A stretch of DNA of 64,000 bases from Flavobacterium granuli (GCF_900129705.1 NZ_FQWO01000002.1:62001-126000), one strand, 5' to 3'. Shown: positions 34,431 through 43,428, numbered from the stretch's first letter. Numbers and translations are program-made. Notes: a model not told the origin generated them from the sequence alone.

Positions 34431-35360
34431 TTGAATATTTTTCAATCGATACAAGATTTTAGCTCTACCAAAAAAACGATTCTTACCCTTGGCACTTTTG
34501 ACGGGGTACATATAGGTCATAAAAAAATTCTGGAAAAACTGATCCAGAACACGGAAAACAACAAATACGAAAGCTTAGTATTGACCTTTTTTCCACATCC
34601 TAGAATGGTTTTACAAAATCAATCTGACATCAAATTACTGAATACAATCTCCGAAAAAATAGATTTACTTGAAAAAACAGGAATTGAAAACCTTGTTATT
34701 CACCCTTTTGACGAGAGTTTTTCCAGAATAACGGCCGAAGATTTTGTTAGGGAAATTCTTGTGGATCAATTCCATATCCATAAAATAATTATTGGCCATG
34801 ACCATCGATTTGGAAGAAACCGCACAGCAAACATTGATGATTTAATCCGTTTTGGAAAGCAATTTGGTTTTGAAGTTGAACAAATATCTGCGCAAGAAAT
34901 AGATGCTATTTCAGTAAGCTCCACCAAAATAAGAAAAGCATTATCTCAGGGAAACATGGCTCTGGCAAACCAATACCTGGGATACAACTATTTTTTGACA
35001 GGCATCGTTGTAGAAGGAAAACGCCTGGGAAGAACCATAGGATTCCCTACTGCAAACCTAAAAATAAATGAAGATTACAAACTGATTCCAATAAATGGCG
35101 TCTACGTCGTAAAAAGCACAATTGATCAAAAAACTATTTTTGGAATCATGAATATTGGCTATAACCCTACCGTAGGCGGAGAACATTTATCGATAGAAAT
35201 CCATTATTTAGATTTCGATACTGAATTGTACGGCCAGCAATTAACGGTTTCAATACTTCACTATCTGAGACCAGAACAAAAATTCGACTCTATAGAATCG
35301 TTAAAAACGCAAATAGAGAAAGACCGAAACAACGCAATAGCCTACCTAAAAAAACACTAA
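34431..35360 (+). CDS. ribF: Bifunctional riboflavin kinase / FAD synthetase
   Basis: RibF turns riboflavin into FMN and then FAD. The nucleotidyltransferase domain has ILTLGTFDGVHIGHKKIL (the GxFDGxHxGH motif), FFPHPRMVL and IIGHDHRFGRNR. The C-terminal riboflavin kinase domain has GRTIGFPTANL and GVYVV. I choose the TTG start at 34431 (309 residues, N-terminus MNIFQSIQDFSSTKKT) because it matches the family start and lies behind the -7 box. ATG 34359 would add 24 residues unlike the family and lies upstream of the promoter. The start is the uncertain part. Confidence 0.93.
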   Translation: MNIFQSIQDFSSTKKTILTLGTFDGVHIGHKKILEKLIQNTENNKYESLVLTFFPHPRMVLQNQSDIKLLNTISEKIDLLEKTGIENLVIHPFDESFSRITAEDFVREILVDQFHIHKIIIGHDHRFGRNRTANIDDLIRFGKQFGFEVEQISAQEIDAISVSSTKIRKALSQGNMALANQYLGYNYFLTGIVVEGKRLGRTIGFPTANLKINEDYKLIPINGVYVVKSTIDQKTIFGIMNIGYNPTVGGEHLSIEIHYLDFDTELYGQQLTVSILHYLRPEQKFDSIESLKTQIEKDRNNAIAYLKKH

Positions 35361-35385
35361 TAATTAGTAAATAAAACCTTAAGCT

Positions 35386-35414
35386 ATCTCAAATTTTTTG
35401 TGTAAATTTGAGAT
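35386..35414 (+). promoter_or_regulatory. Inverted repeat ending in a -7 box, upstream of the four-TM gene pair
   Basis: ATCTCAAATTT (35386-35396) and AAATTTGAGAT (35404-35414) are perfect 11-bp arms with a 7-nt spacer. The right arm contains TAAATTTG (35403-35410), a consensus -7 box. It could be an operator over the promoter of the next gene; there is no T-run, so it is a poor ribF terminator. Confidence 0.45.
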
Positions 35415-35473
35415 GTATTCCCTTGTTTATCAAAAAGATATTATTGTTTTTTAACTTTTTTAAAACTAAACAT

Positions 35474-35911
35474 ATGAAACTACCAAAAGAACTATACAAC
35501 GGATGTATTATCTTTATTGGAATCGGTCTCTATTTTTTTTCAATGGAACTTTTAGGCCTAGCCGATTTGGTTTACTTACGATTATTCAACATCCTATTTG
35601 TTTTTTATGGAGCAAACAGAACTTTAAAAGCAAATTTTAAAGAAGGAAAAACAATTTTCCCATACAATGCCGTTTCTGCTCTTATTACATCTCTAGTTGG
35701 AGTATTTCTAAGCATAATAGGCCTAATAGCCTACACTTACTATAAAGGTGGAGATTCTTACATACAAACATTACCGGACACTTTTCTATTTGTTGGAAAA
35801 CCCTCCGTGATGACCTATAGCATTTCTTTGCTTTTTGAAGGAATTGTTTCTGCTGTAATTGTGACATTTTCACTAATGTTATTTTGGAAGAAACAATACC
35901 CATCTGACTAA
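35474..35911 (+). CDS. Four-TM membrane protein, tandem paralogue 1
   Basis: The 145-residue hydrophobic protein has about four TM helices (roughly 10-30, 36-55, 68-92, 115-138). I do not recognise a named function; the size and layout resemble small DUF4199-like membrane proteins. The ATG at 35474 gives MKLPKELYNG, the same start as its neighbour. The loop GGDSYIQTLPDTFLFVGKPS between TM3 and TM4 is the best conserved part of the pair, so it may be functional. The promoter is probably the -7 box at 35403. Confidence 0.75.
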   Translation: MKLPKELYNGCIIFIGIGLYFFSMELLGLADLVYLRLFNILFVFYGANRTLKANFKEGKTIFPYNAVSALITSLVGVFLSIIGLIAYTYYKGGDSYIQTLPDTFLFVGKPSVMTYSISLLFEGIVSAVIVTFSLMLFWKKQYPSD

Positions 35912-35987
35912 GCCGCATCTTAGCCCAAAAAAGTCAAAAAGCAATTTCCGGTATTTTACAACAAATTAGTTTTAATAATGGACCAAT

Positions 35988-36425
35988 ATGAAACTACCAC
36001 AGGAATTAATAAACGGATTGATTATTTTCATTGTTATTGCCGCCTTTTTTTTATCAATGGAAGCGCTTGGCTATAGTAATTTATTCTATTTACGCTTCTT
36101 AAACATATTTTTTGTTTTATATGGTGTGAACAGAACCATTAAAGCAAATCTTTCCCAAGGCAAAAAAAGACTTGCCACTAATGCCGCTTCAGCCATAATC
36201 ACCTCATTTATAGGTGTATTTTTAAGCGCCATCGGATTAATTTTTTACAGCTATTCCAAAGGAGGAGATTCATACATCCAGACCTTACCAAAAACCTTTT
36301 TATTTGCTGGAAACCCTTCAATCAATACCTATTCTATTTGTTTATTATTTGAAGGCATAGCCTCATCTGTTATTGTCACCATGCTACTAATGCTGTATTG
36401 GAACAATCGATTTACCACCGACTAA
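35988..36425 (+). CDS. Four-TM membrane protein, tandem paralogue 2
   Basis: The 145-residue protein is clearly homologous to its upstream neighbour along the whole length and has the same size. Shared blocks are MKLPxEL.NG at the start, NRTxKAN, GGDSYIQTLPxTFLF and LLFEGIxSxVIVT. The two arose by tandem duplication. Protein divergence is substantial (roughly half identical by eye), so the duplication is not recent. Function is unknown. A 76-bp gap separates the two genes and no terminator is visible between them. Confidence 0.75.
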   Translation: MKLPQELINGLIIFIVIAAFFLSMEALGYSNLFYLRFLNIFFVLYGVNRTIKANLSQGKKRLATNAASAIITSFIGVFLSAIGLIFYSYSKGGDSYIQTLPKTFLFAGNPSINTYSICLLFEGIASSVIVTMLLMLYWNNRFTTD

Positions 36426-36472
36426 TCTTCCAGACCACTCAATTCCAAAATACTTTTTTAAAAGACATTACA

Positions 36473-36501
36473 TTGTCATTAGAACAATTTGACTACTTTT
36501 G
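36473..36501 (+). promoter_or_regulatory. Promoter of bioB
   Basis: TTG (36473-36475), an 18-bp spacer and TACTTTTG (36494-36501) match the consensus. The start would be near 36505, 18 nt before the ATG. I see no BirA-like palindrome over it. Confidence 0.65.
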
Positions 36502-36522
36502 GGGCATTAAAATTAGTATACA

Positions 36523-37608
36523 ATGAGTATTACAAAACACAATTGGACTAAAGAAGAAATAATCGCAATATACAATAAACCCATGATGGACTTGCTTTAC
36601 GAAGCAGCTTCCATTCATAGAGAACATCATGATCCAAACGTGGTTCAAGTTTCAACCTTATTGTCTATTAAAACTGGTGGATGCTCTGAAGACTGCGGCT
36701 ATTGCCCACAAGCAGCTCGCTACCATACTGCTGTTGAAGGCAATGATTTAATGTCGGTTAGCCAAGTAAAAGCACAAGCTTTACGTGCAAAATCAGGAGG
36801 TTCCTCACGCGTATGCATGGGAGCTGCCTGGAGAAACGTAAAAGATGGCCCCGAATTTGACCAAGTACTGGAAATGGTTCGCACCATCAACAAGATGGAC
36901 ATGGAAGTATGCTGCACCCTAGGTATGATTACTGAAAACCAAGCGCAACGTCTGGCAGAAGCGGGTTTGTACGCTTACAATCACAATTTAGATACTTCTG
37001 AAGAATATTACAAAGAGGTGATTTCAACCCGCGGATTTGAAGATCGTTTGCAAACTATAGAAAATGTACGTAAAACTAATGTTACGGTTTGTAGCGGTGG
37101 AATAATTGGAATGGGAGAAAGCATTGACGATAGAGCCGGAATGCTTGTAGCGCTTTCTACACTAAACCCTCAACCGGAATCTGTGCCTATTAATGCTTTG
37201 GTTGCCGTTGAAGGAACTCCCCTGGAAGAAGAAAAACCGGTAGAAATTTGGGAAATGATCCGCATGGTTGCCACAACCCGAATTATCATGCCCGAAACCC
37301 AAGTACGTTTGTCAGCAGGCCGAATGAACATGAGTCGTGAAGGACAAGCTATGTGTTTCTTTGCAGGAGCCAACTCAATTTTTGCAGGCGATAAATTACT
37401 AACCACGTCAAATCCGGATGTGAATGAAGACATGAAAATGTTCGAAATGTTAGGTCTTAACCCACAAAAACCTTTTACAAAAGTGGTCCAACCAAAAACG
37501 ATTGAAGCAAAAGACTCTCAATTTCAATCCCTGGGAGAAAAACCAAAATGGTCACGCCCCGGACACATTATTGAAAGAAATCTTGAAGCATCTGTCAAAG
37601 GAAAATAA
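36523..37608 (+). CDS. bioB: Biotin synthase
   Basis: The 361-residue radical SAM enzyme inserts sulfur into dethiobiotin. The radical SAM cluster ligands C54, C58 and C61 are in KTGGCSEDCGYCPQAARY. The 2Fe-2S ligands fit the conserved RVCMGAAWR and EVCCTLGM segments. GGIIGMGES and RLSAGRMNMS are also typical. It is transcribed alone, 5 kb from the bioF-D-A genes on the other strand, and closed by a terminator. Confidence 0.97.
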   Translation: MSITKHNWTKEEIIAIYNKPMMDLLYEAASIHREHHDPNVVQVSTLLSIKTGGCSEDCGYCPQAARYHTAVEGNDLMSVSQVKAQALRAKSGGSSRVCMGAAWRNVKDGPEFDQVLEMVRTINKMDMEVCCTLGMITENQAQRLAEAGLYAYNHNLDTSEEYYKEVISTRGFEDRLQTIENVRKTNVTVCSGGIIGMGESIDDRAGMLVALSTLNPQPESVPINALVAVEGTPLEEEKPVEIWEMIRMVATTRIIMPETQVRLSAGRMNMSREGQAMCFFAGANSIFAGDKLLTTSNPDVNEDMKMFEMLGLNPQKPFTKVVQPKTIEAKDSQFQSLGEKPKWSRPGHIIERNLEASVKGK

Positions 37609-37627
37609 ATACTTAAAATAAAACAAC

Positions 37628-37665
37628 AAAAATCCCGGCTTTGTATAAAAAGCCGGGATTTATTT
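37628..37665. terminator. Terminator between bioB and the large T9SS protein
   Basis: Stem AAATCCCGGCT / AGCCGGGATTT with a 10-nt loop and A/T tracts lies 20 nt after the bioB stop and faces the convergent gene ending at 37731. Confidence 0.85.
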
Positions 37666-37730
37666 ATTGTACTCATTTTACTATTGGAAACAGGCCTTAT
37701 TTAGCAAGAAGAAAAACAGTACCCAAATGG

Positions 37731-40700
37731 CTAATAAATGATTTTTTTACTGACTGTTGTGCCATTTTGCAAAACGACATTCACAATCAATACCTGCTCA
37801 CCAGAAACCACATTAGAAACCGTTAAACCAGTATCATTCACATCCCCCTTATAAAAAACCCTACTGCCACCAACATCATAGATCACAATTTTATCGATAA
37901 AACCATCCCTCGAATTGATTTTTAGAACTTTATCCTGCACCAAAACAGACACCCTATCATCAACACCTGAAGCGACTTTCAATATATTTTTATTATTATA
38001 ACGCAATACAAATCGGTCATTAAAAACACCTTTTTCTGTAGTGAAACTATAGGCTTCCTTTTTTAAATCATGGAAAATACCTATCAATTTATCTTCTAGA
38101 AATATATCCCGCGAAGCTAATTGACCATCGGTACGGTCGATGCTTATTTGAAAATCCCCTTTGACTGAAGTTTTATACCCCAATCGAATTGTATCATTCT
38201 CTTGAAATGGCAAAGCACGACCTTGAATGCTTAAATTTAAGTTCTCATTTATACTATAAAAATCCACAAACTGATTTCCGTCGTAACTTATTCCATCAAA
38301 AAAACCTTCATTAGTATTTGTTGCTCCGCTAATGTATCCTATTAAAGTCTGTTTAAAAGCACCTTGTTGGTTCGCTAAATTCAACCAAATACGGTTTTTC
38401 TCAATTGTCTTAGTATTAGCCGATTTTGATGTTGTTTTAAATCTAAAAAACTGTGCATTATCATTGCCTGATGGTCCTCCAGGAATACGCATACTATTAT
38501 TGAAGCTAACTAAACCACCTGAAATACTGCTTGAAGCAAAAAAAGCCTGTCCAGCAGCAATTTTCCCTGTTGGCAAATTCAGATTATTATTGTTATTGGG
38601 GTCATTTATATCTGAATCTGTTTGGGCCGAAATAGCCGTTTTAATCCCGCCAGTAAGATTATAGGATGCATAATCATTAACAGTATAATTATACGTGCCA
38701 TTTCCAGCGACAGCACTACTGGGCGGGGAGTTATGTGTCCAAAAATAAAGAGTCCCTTCTAAAGCTGCCGAATTATAGATCAAAAACTCATCAGCATCTA
38801 TAGCTGAAGGATATGGATTCCCTATCAGATAAGACTTATCACCCTCAACTGAGACATTTATTATTCCATTATTAGGCACTCCTATAAATTTAGGATTAGA
38901 GTCAATACTAGCTACCGTAATACTGAAATTTTGCGGCGCTCTTACACTATATCCTATTGCCGCATCCATAATTACATTACCATTGACATGTATCACCCAG
39001 CCTTTGTCAGGGTTAAAGCTATAATACTTATCGTAGAGCGTATTGGGAGATAAATCATGCAATGCCTGTCCAGCCACAGGCGAAGACCAATAAGTAAAAT
39101 CATATCTTTTTACAGGAGCCGTGTTTCGCCTGTAAATGATATTTCCCATATTTATTGCATTATCGGCAATTTGAACCAGGCTTGAATTATTGTCAAATGT
39201 CAATGAACCGCCTGAAACAGTCAATCCATTAGTAAGCGTAAGCGTTCTGCCGTTTGGAATAACAACGGCTCCTGATTTTACCTCACAAGAACAACCAACT
39301 AAATCTTGGTTTTCAGAATAATTTCCCTCAAAAACGATCTTATCAGAAGCTGTAGGAACATTAGGAAACCATGAATTCCCATTCCATTTCGATTCTACCG
39401 ATGCTTTTATGACGCAATCGGCAACAGTAGAAACACAGCCAGCACTGTTTTTTATAAGTATCTTATAATTTCCTGCCGTCAAAGCTGATTTAATATTACT
39501 TGCTTGGTAATTCGCCCCATTATCAAAACTATAGCTATCTGTTTCACTCTGGACCTCCACCCTAATTGATCCTGTGGCTGTCATACAATCCGGTTGCACA
39601 ATAGTTGTTTGCGGGCTTGTCAACTGAGGTAAAAAAGTAATCAAACGTGTTCTTGACGAACTATCCACTGAACATTGAGTTGTAGTATTATTGAAAGTGA
39701 CATAAACACGATATTCCGCTGACTCCGCCGGCGTTCCGTTAATAATATTCAATGTTGCAGTTGAAGCTCCTGAAAAATGAGTCCCATCAACAACATCGGT
39801 CCATACTCCGGAAGCAACAGATCGTTTCCATTTGTAGAGAACAGGCCCATTTGAAGGATTGGAAATTACCGCTGTATACGAATAGCTGGCCCCGTAACAA
39901 AGATTTACATTCACTATCGATTGAGCCGGAGTCAAAGCTGGCGATGTTATATTGACTAATTCATTGACCGAAAGAGTAGCAACACTAGAGGTGATACTGC
40001 AAATCCCATTAGAAACAACGGCTTGGAATTGTGTGCCGTTTGGAAATTGAGCACTACCAACATTCCTTACAGTAATCACATTTGTATCGTAATTGCTCAC
40101 ATTACTAATAGCTGAGGAAATTGAAGTAAAACTCAAATCCCCGGGTTTTTTATATTGCCACGAATAGACTAAACCCGAACCCGTTGCAACTACCTTAAAA
40201 TTAACATCACGCTTTTCACAATCTAATTGATTGCTAGGTTGCGTTGTGATGACAGGAGATGAATTAACAACTACCGTAGTATGACCGTAAGCAACTTTCT
40301 TATCAGATTGTCTTGTCATTACCACCTTATAAACACCCCCAACTGCATTAGAACCCGCTATAAAACTAGGATTTTGAGCCGTACTTGCAAAAGAATTAGG
40401 CCCTGTCCACGAATAGCTAAAAACTCCATTAGGCGGTGGAGTAGCAGCAAGATTAACAACACTCCCTACGCATACTGGCGAATTTGATGTAGCAGCTCCT
40501 GTTCCTCCCAAAGATTCTAAATCACTAAAACTACTGTTTGAATTGGCTTGACCATTACAAGTCGATACCAACTGCTCTCCTATATAAATTCTATCAGATG
40601 CTGTACATTGATCACCTCCGTCAAGTCTCCCACCTGAATTAACAGTAATACTAGAGCCTTCTGCCAGTGTTATTCTATCATTAGCTCCAGTTCCAAATAA

Positions 40701-40961
40701 TAGTATAGCCTTATTTCTAACAACAAGATTAATTGGCCCCAAACAACTAAGATTAAATCCTGAATCAATTGTCAAAGTCATCGCATTGGTACCATCCCCA
40801 ACATATAAAAATGCACCACAATTTCTTAAGGGAGCTGTACCACAAGATAATGTGCCTGTACTTACAGATGCCGTAATAGAACACTGTGCTTTAGTCTCGG
40901 TTGAAAAGAAAAATGTTAAAAAGAAAAAAACAACCCTTATAATAGTGTAAAATTGCCTCAT
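37731..40961 (-). CDS. Large T9SS-secreted surface protein with Ig/PKD-like repeats
   Basis: The 1,076-residue protein has a signal peptide (residues 1-25, ending ETKAQ). A small beta-rich N-terminal region follows, then several Ig/PKD-like modules (for example around 165-230, 235-330, 340-440) of the type found in flavobacterial adhesins. A region with GNPYPSAIDADEFL-type motifs common in T9SS cargo comes after about 640. It ends in a type A sorting domain (IDKIVIYDVGGSRVFYKG, then VLQNGTTVSKKIIY). No enzymatic domain is visible. Adhesion or gliding-related surface function is inferred. It is monocistronic. Confidence 0.85.
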   Translation of the reverse strand: MRQFYTIIRVVFFFLTFFFSTETKAQCSITASVSTGTLSCGTAPLRNCGAFLYVGDGTNAMTLTIDSGFNLSCLGPINLVVRNKAILLFGTGANDRITLAEGSSITVNSGGRLDGGDQCTASDRIYIGEQLVSTCNGQANSNSSFSDLESLGGTGAATSNSPVCVGSVVNLAATPPPNGVFSYSWTGPNSFASTAQNPSFIAGSNAVGGVYKVVMTRQSDKKVAYGHTTVVVNSSPVITTQPSNQLDCEKRDVNFKVVATGSGLVYSWQYKKPGDLSFTSISSAISNVSNYDTNVITVRNVGSAQFPNGTQFQAVVSNGICSITSSVATLSVNELVNITSPALTPAQSIVNVNLCYGASYSYTAVISNPSNGPVLYKWKRSVASGVWTDVVDGTHFSGASTATLNIINGTPAESAEYRVYVTFNNTTTQCSVDSSSRTRLITFLPQLTSPQTTIVQPDCMTATGSIRVEVQSETDSYSFDNGANYQASNIKSALTAGNYKILIKNSAGCVSTVADCVIKASVESKWNGNSWFPNVPTASDKIVFEGNYSENQDLVGCSCEVKSGAVVIPNGRTLTLTNGLTVSGGSLTFDNNSSLVQIADNAINMGNIIYRRNTAPVKRYDFTYWSSPVAGQALHDLSPNTLYDKYYSFNPDKGWVIHVNGNVIMDAAIGYSVRAPQNFSITVASIDSNPKFIGVPNNGIINVSVEGDKSYLIGNPYPSAIDADEFLIYNSAALEGTLYFWTHNSPPSSAVAGNGTYNYTVNDYASYNLTGGIKTAISAQTDSDINDPNNNNNLNLPTGKIAAGQAFFASSSISGGLVSFNNSMRIPGGPSGNDNAQFFRFKTTSKSANTKTIEKNRIWLNLANQQGAFKQTLIGYISGATNTNEGFFDGISYDGNQFVDFYSINENLNLSIQGRALPFQENDTIRLGYKTSVKGDFQISIDRTDGQLASRDIFLEDKLIGIFHDLKKEAYSFTTEKGVFNDRFVLRYNNKNILKVASGVDDRVSVLVQDKVLKINSRDGFIDKIVIYDVGGSRVFYKGDVNDTGLTVSNVVSGEQVLIVNVVLQNGTTVSKKIIY

Positions 40962-41312
40962 AAAAAAACAAAATATTGTTAATATCCTCTCTTATAAATA
41001 ATTATAAATCAATAAAATTGAAATATCCTACAAGATTAAATGATATATTAGGGCTAAAAAATAAAAGACGTTTATGTACCTCTTTTGTCGCTCAAATACA
41101 TGTTTTTACAATTACACAAAATTGCTACAATACTGATTTACATCTTTTTGCATATCTGTTTTTCAAGGCTAACATTTAAAAAAAACAGCAAAACACAGTG
41201 CTACAATTGCGAGAACAACAACGAACCACAAAGCTTTTATAAAAAGGCTTTTCACTTTTTATTGGAACCAAGCTATAGTATTCAGTTTAAATTCTTAATT
41301 TTAAAATTTCAA
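40962..41312. other. Divergent gap between the T9SS protein and recX
   Basis: An open frame reads through part of this gap into recX (ATG at 41085), but its 76 extra residues do not look like RecX, so I treat it as non-coding. I found no exact TAnnTTTG box for either gene. The only structure is a weak hairpin, AAGCTTTTATAAAAAGGCTT, near 41230-41250. Confidence 0.5.
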
Positions 41313-41783
41313 ATGAAAGACATTTTTTCCATCAAAGAGGCCATCCATAAAATAGAACATTATTGTGCTTATCAAGACCGCTGCCATGAAGAAGTGGAGC
41401 AAAAATTGAGAAGTATGAAAATGGATTCAGAAGAAATTAGTTCCATTATTACCCATCTTATCAAAGACAATTTCCTTAACGAAGAGCGTTTTGCCTGCAG
41501 TTTTGCCAGAGGCAAACACCGCATCAAACATTGGGGTAAAATCAGAATTGTAAATGAATTAAAATACAGAGGCATCAATCAGACACTGATTAATATTGCC
41601 CTAAAAGAAATTAGTCCCGATGAATATACCGCTACTTTTGATTCATTGGCAGAAAAACATTGGGAATCGATAAGAGAAACCAACATTCAAAAAAAACGAA
41701 AGAAATTTTGTGATTATTTACTAAGACGCGGATTTGAAAGCAGCCTAGTCTATGATAAAATGAAAGAATTAGAACTGACCTAG
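41313..41783 (+). CDS. recX: Regulatory protein RecX
   Basis: The 156-residue all-helical protein is built of three RecX three-helix repeats: CAYQDRCHEEVEQKLRSM, then HLIKDNFLNEERFACSFARGKHRIKHWGKIRI, then the third with KKFCDYLLRRGFESSLVYD. It caps RecA filaments to limit recombination and SOS activity. ATG 41313 gives the usual N-terminus. The gene converges with the ketoacyl synthase gene with only 3 bp between stops and no terminator. Confidence 0.9.
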   Translation: MKDIFSIKEAIHKIEHYCAYQDRCHEEVEQKLRSMKMDSEEISSIITHLIKDNFLNEERFACSFARGKHRIKHWGKIRIVNELKYRGINQTLINIALKEISPDEYTATFDSLAEKHWESIRETNIQKKRKKFCDYLLRRGFESSLVYDKMKELELT

Positions 41784-41786
41784 TAT

Positions 41787-42971
41787 TTATAAAGATAATA
41801 AAACACTCACGGCATTCCCTCCAAAACCAACCGCATTCACCAATACTTTCTTTATCACCCTTTCAGGGTTTACAACCCTGAAAGGGTGATCGGCAAAAGG
41901 AACTCCGATAAACCTATTGTGTTGCATCATCATTATAGCCAGCTCCATACTCAATATACCCGATGCTCCGAAGCTGTGTCCAATTTTCCATTTATTAGTT
42001 GTCAATAAAGGAAGCTTATTACCAAAAACTTTTTCTATAGCTCTATATTCTGTCAAATCCCCTTTAATAGTTCCGGGAGCATGCATAACAATAGCATCTA
42101 CGTCTGATAAATCTGTGTCTTGCAATGCCATTTTCATCGATTTCTGGAAACAACTTGCTTCTGCCGAAATGGAAATATTATGTTCCAAAATTTCAGTCGC
42201 ATATCCAATCCCTTCAATAAAAGCCAACGCATTTTCTTTCTTCCCGATTTCGAGACAGCAAACAGCAGCACCTTCGCCGAGAATCATTGTGTTTTGATTT
42301 TTTTCCAAATCCAAAGCCCGATTTGGCCATTCGGCAAGCTCAGGCTGACGTTCATCTATATTCGAATAAATCTTCAACGCGCGCATCTGGGCTATTGTAA
42401 AATCAGTCAAAGGAGCCTCGCTTCCGCCAACAAGAAATTTATCAGCCATACCCGCGCGCAACCAAGCGACGCCATTCAATACCGCATGCAATGCCGTAGA
42501 ACAGGTAATAGAATGAGAAATTTCGGGCCCGCTACTCTGCAAATCATGGGCAATCCAGGAAGAAATATTACCCAAAGTCGTTGTTGGTGAAGCCAAGGTC
42601 TGCGCTTTACCCGATTGCAAATAGTCCAGATGGTGCTTTTCGAATAAATCAGTGGCGCCACGTGAGGAACCTATGTTAATCCCAAAAATATCTTTTTCAC
42701 CCCATCCGGCACTTTCAATCGCTTTTCGCGAAGCCAGCATCGCATACAAAACCGATTTATCCAAAGCTTTGTATTTAATGTCAGAATCGCGCATTGCGCC
42801 AACAAGCGCTTTCGAATCTTCATCAAGTATTGCGGCCCAGGTTTCTTTATGATCTAAAAAGTGCTTTTCAAAAAAGTGCGTATTCTTTAGATAATTCTGC
42901 CAAATAGTACTTGATTGATTTCCTAAAGGGGAAACCGAAGCGATCGCGGTTATGGAGATTGTTTGTGACAA
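41787..42971 (-). CDS. Beta-ketoacyl synthase (KAS I/II type) of the biotin cluster
   Basis: This thiolase-fold condensing enzyme has 394 residues from a TTG start at 42971 (MSQTISITAIASVSPLG). An upstream in-frame ATG at 43019 adds FAKNFATFATKN, which is encoded by a tandem GCAAAG-type repeat and is probably untranslated. The catalytic triad is visible: Cys in SITCSTALHAV (about 157), His in VMHAPGT and His in GHSFGASG. It is the last gene of the bio cluster, so it may build the pimeloyl chain, but a separate lipid role is possible. A palindromic repeat is read in frame near its C-terminus. Confidence 0.85.
   Translation of the reverse strand: MSQTISITAIASVSPLGNQSSTIWQNYLKNTHFFEKHFLDHKETWAAILDEDSKALVGAMRDSDIKYKALDKSVLYAMLASRKAIESAGWGEKDIFGINIGSSRGATDLFEKHHLDYLQSGKAQTLASPTTTLGNISSWIAHDLQSSGPEISHSITCSTALHAVLNGVAWLRAGMADKFLVGGSEAPLTDFTIAQMRALKIYSNIDERQPELAEWPNRALDLEKNQNTMILGEGAAVCCLEIGKKENALAFIEGIGYATEILEHNISISAEASCFQKSMKMALQDTDLSDVDAIVMHAPGTIKGDLTEYRAIEKVFGNKLPLLTTNKWKIGHSFGASGILSMELAIMMMQHNRFIGVPFADHPFRVVNPERVIKKVLVNAVGFGGNAVSVLLSL
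41854..41890. repeat. Perfect 17-bp-arm palindrome inside the ketoacyl synthase gene
   Basis: ATCACCCTTTCAGGGTT (41854-41870), TAC, then AACCCTGAAAGGGTGAT (41874-41890) form a perfect hairpin. The gene reads through it in frame as DHPFRVVNPERVI, about 22-34 residues before the C-terminus, between the normal family segments GVPFA and KKVLVNAVGFGGNA. It looks like an interspersed palindromic element accommodated in a coding sequence. Confidence 0.7.
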
Positions 42972-42985
42972 GATATTATTTTTTG

Positions 42986-43023
42986 TCGCAAAGGTCGCAA
43001 AGTTTTTCGCAAAGTTCACAAAG
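42986..43023. repeat. Short tandem TCGCAAAG repeats upstream of the ketoacyl synthase
   Basis: Three exact copies of TCGCAAAG (42986, 42995, 43007) and one TCACAAAG (43016) occur in 38 bp. The pattern is of the short filler repeat type, and it makes the apparent N-terminal extension of the ketoacyl synthase doubtful. Confidence 0.55.
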
Positions 43024-43428
43024 CTTCGGAAGTTTATATGTGCAAAATATAACTTAGGCCTTAAGCGCTATACGTTTTTCACAAATCGAAAATAGCATAA
43101 ATAGCATACCGATTGTAATAATTTAACGGCTTAGCATAAATAAAATTCATCTTAAGCCGTTATTTTTTTGCTAATCTTGCAATATATCAAATGGCTTTTG
43201 AATCCATTTATGAACCAGACAAAAAAACATGTGAATTTGTAAAATCCCTTGTTAGCTGTGCTATATTGATTGTCATTGCAAACAAAATGTACGTCTTATC
43301 AAACCTATAACAAGTCCCTAGATACCTGCAACATACTTGCAACAAATGTCAGCATTGATGTGGATCGAGCCTTAAAAGGCTGTGTTATAATAATTACACC
43401 TCAGTGCGGACTTATTCTTAAACAAAAA
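43024..43428. other. Gap between bioA and the ketoacyl synthase, with an orphan terminator-like hairpin
   Basis: This 405-bp stretch contains a plus-strand terminator-like hairpin, TAACGGCTTA (43124-43133) with TAAGCCGTTA (43153-43162) followed by seven T, although no plus-strand gene precedes it. A 39-codon plus-strand ORF (43191-43310) begins 12 nt after a near -7 box (TAATCTTG). Tandem AATAGCATA copies occur at about 43090-43107. I see no other gene. It may be decayed sequence. Confidence 0.5.

Noticed and set aside
41085..41312. N-terminal extension of recX from ATG 41085
   Set aside because: The 76 extra residues do not resemble RecX; the family starts at ATG 41313.
42972..43019. Ketoacyl synthase start at ATG 43019
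   Set aside because: The added residues come from a tandem TCGCAAAG-type repeat; the family-like start is TTG 42971. Not certain.
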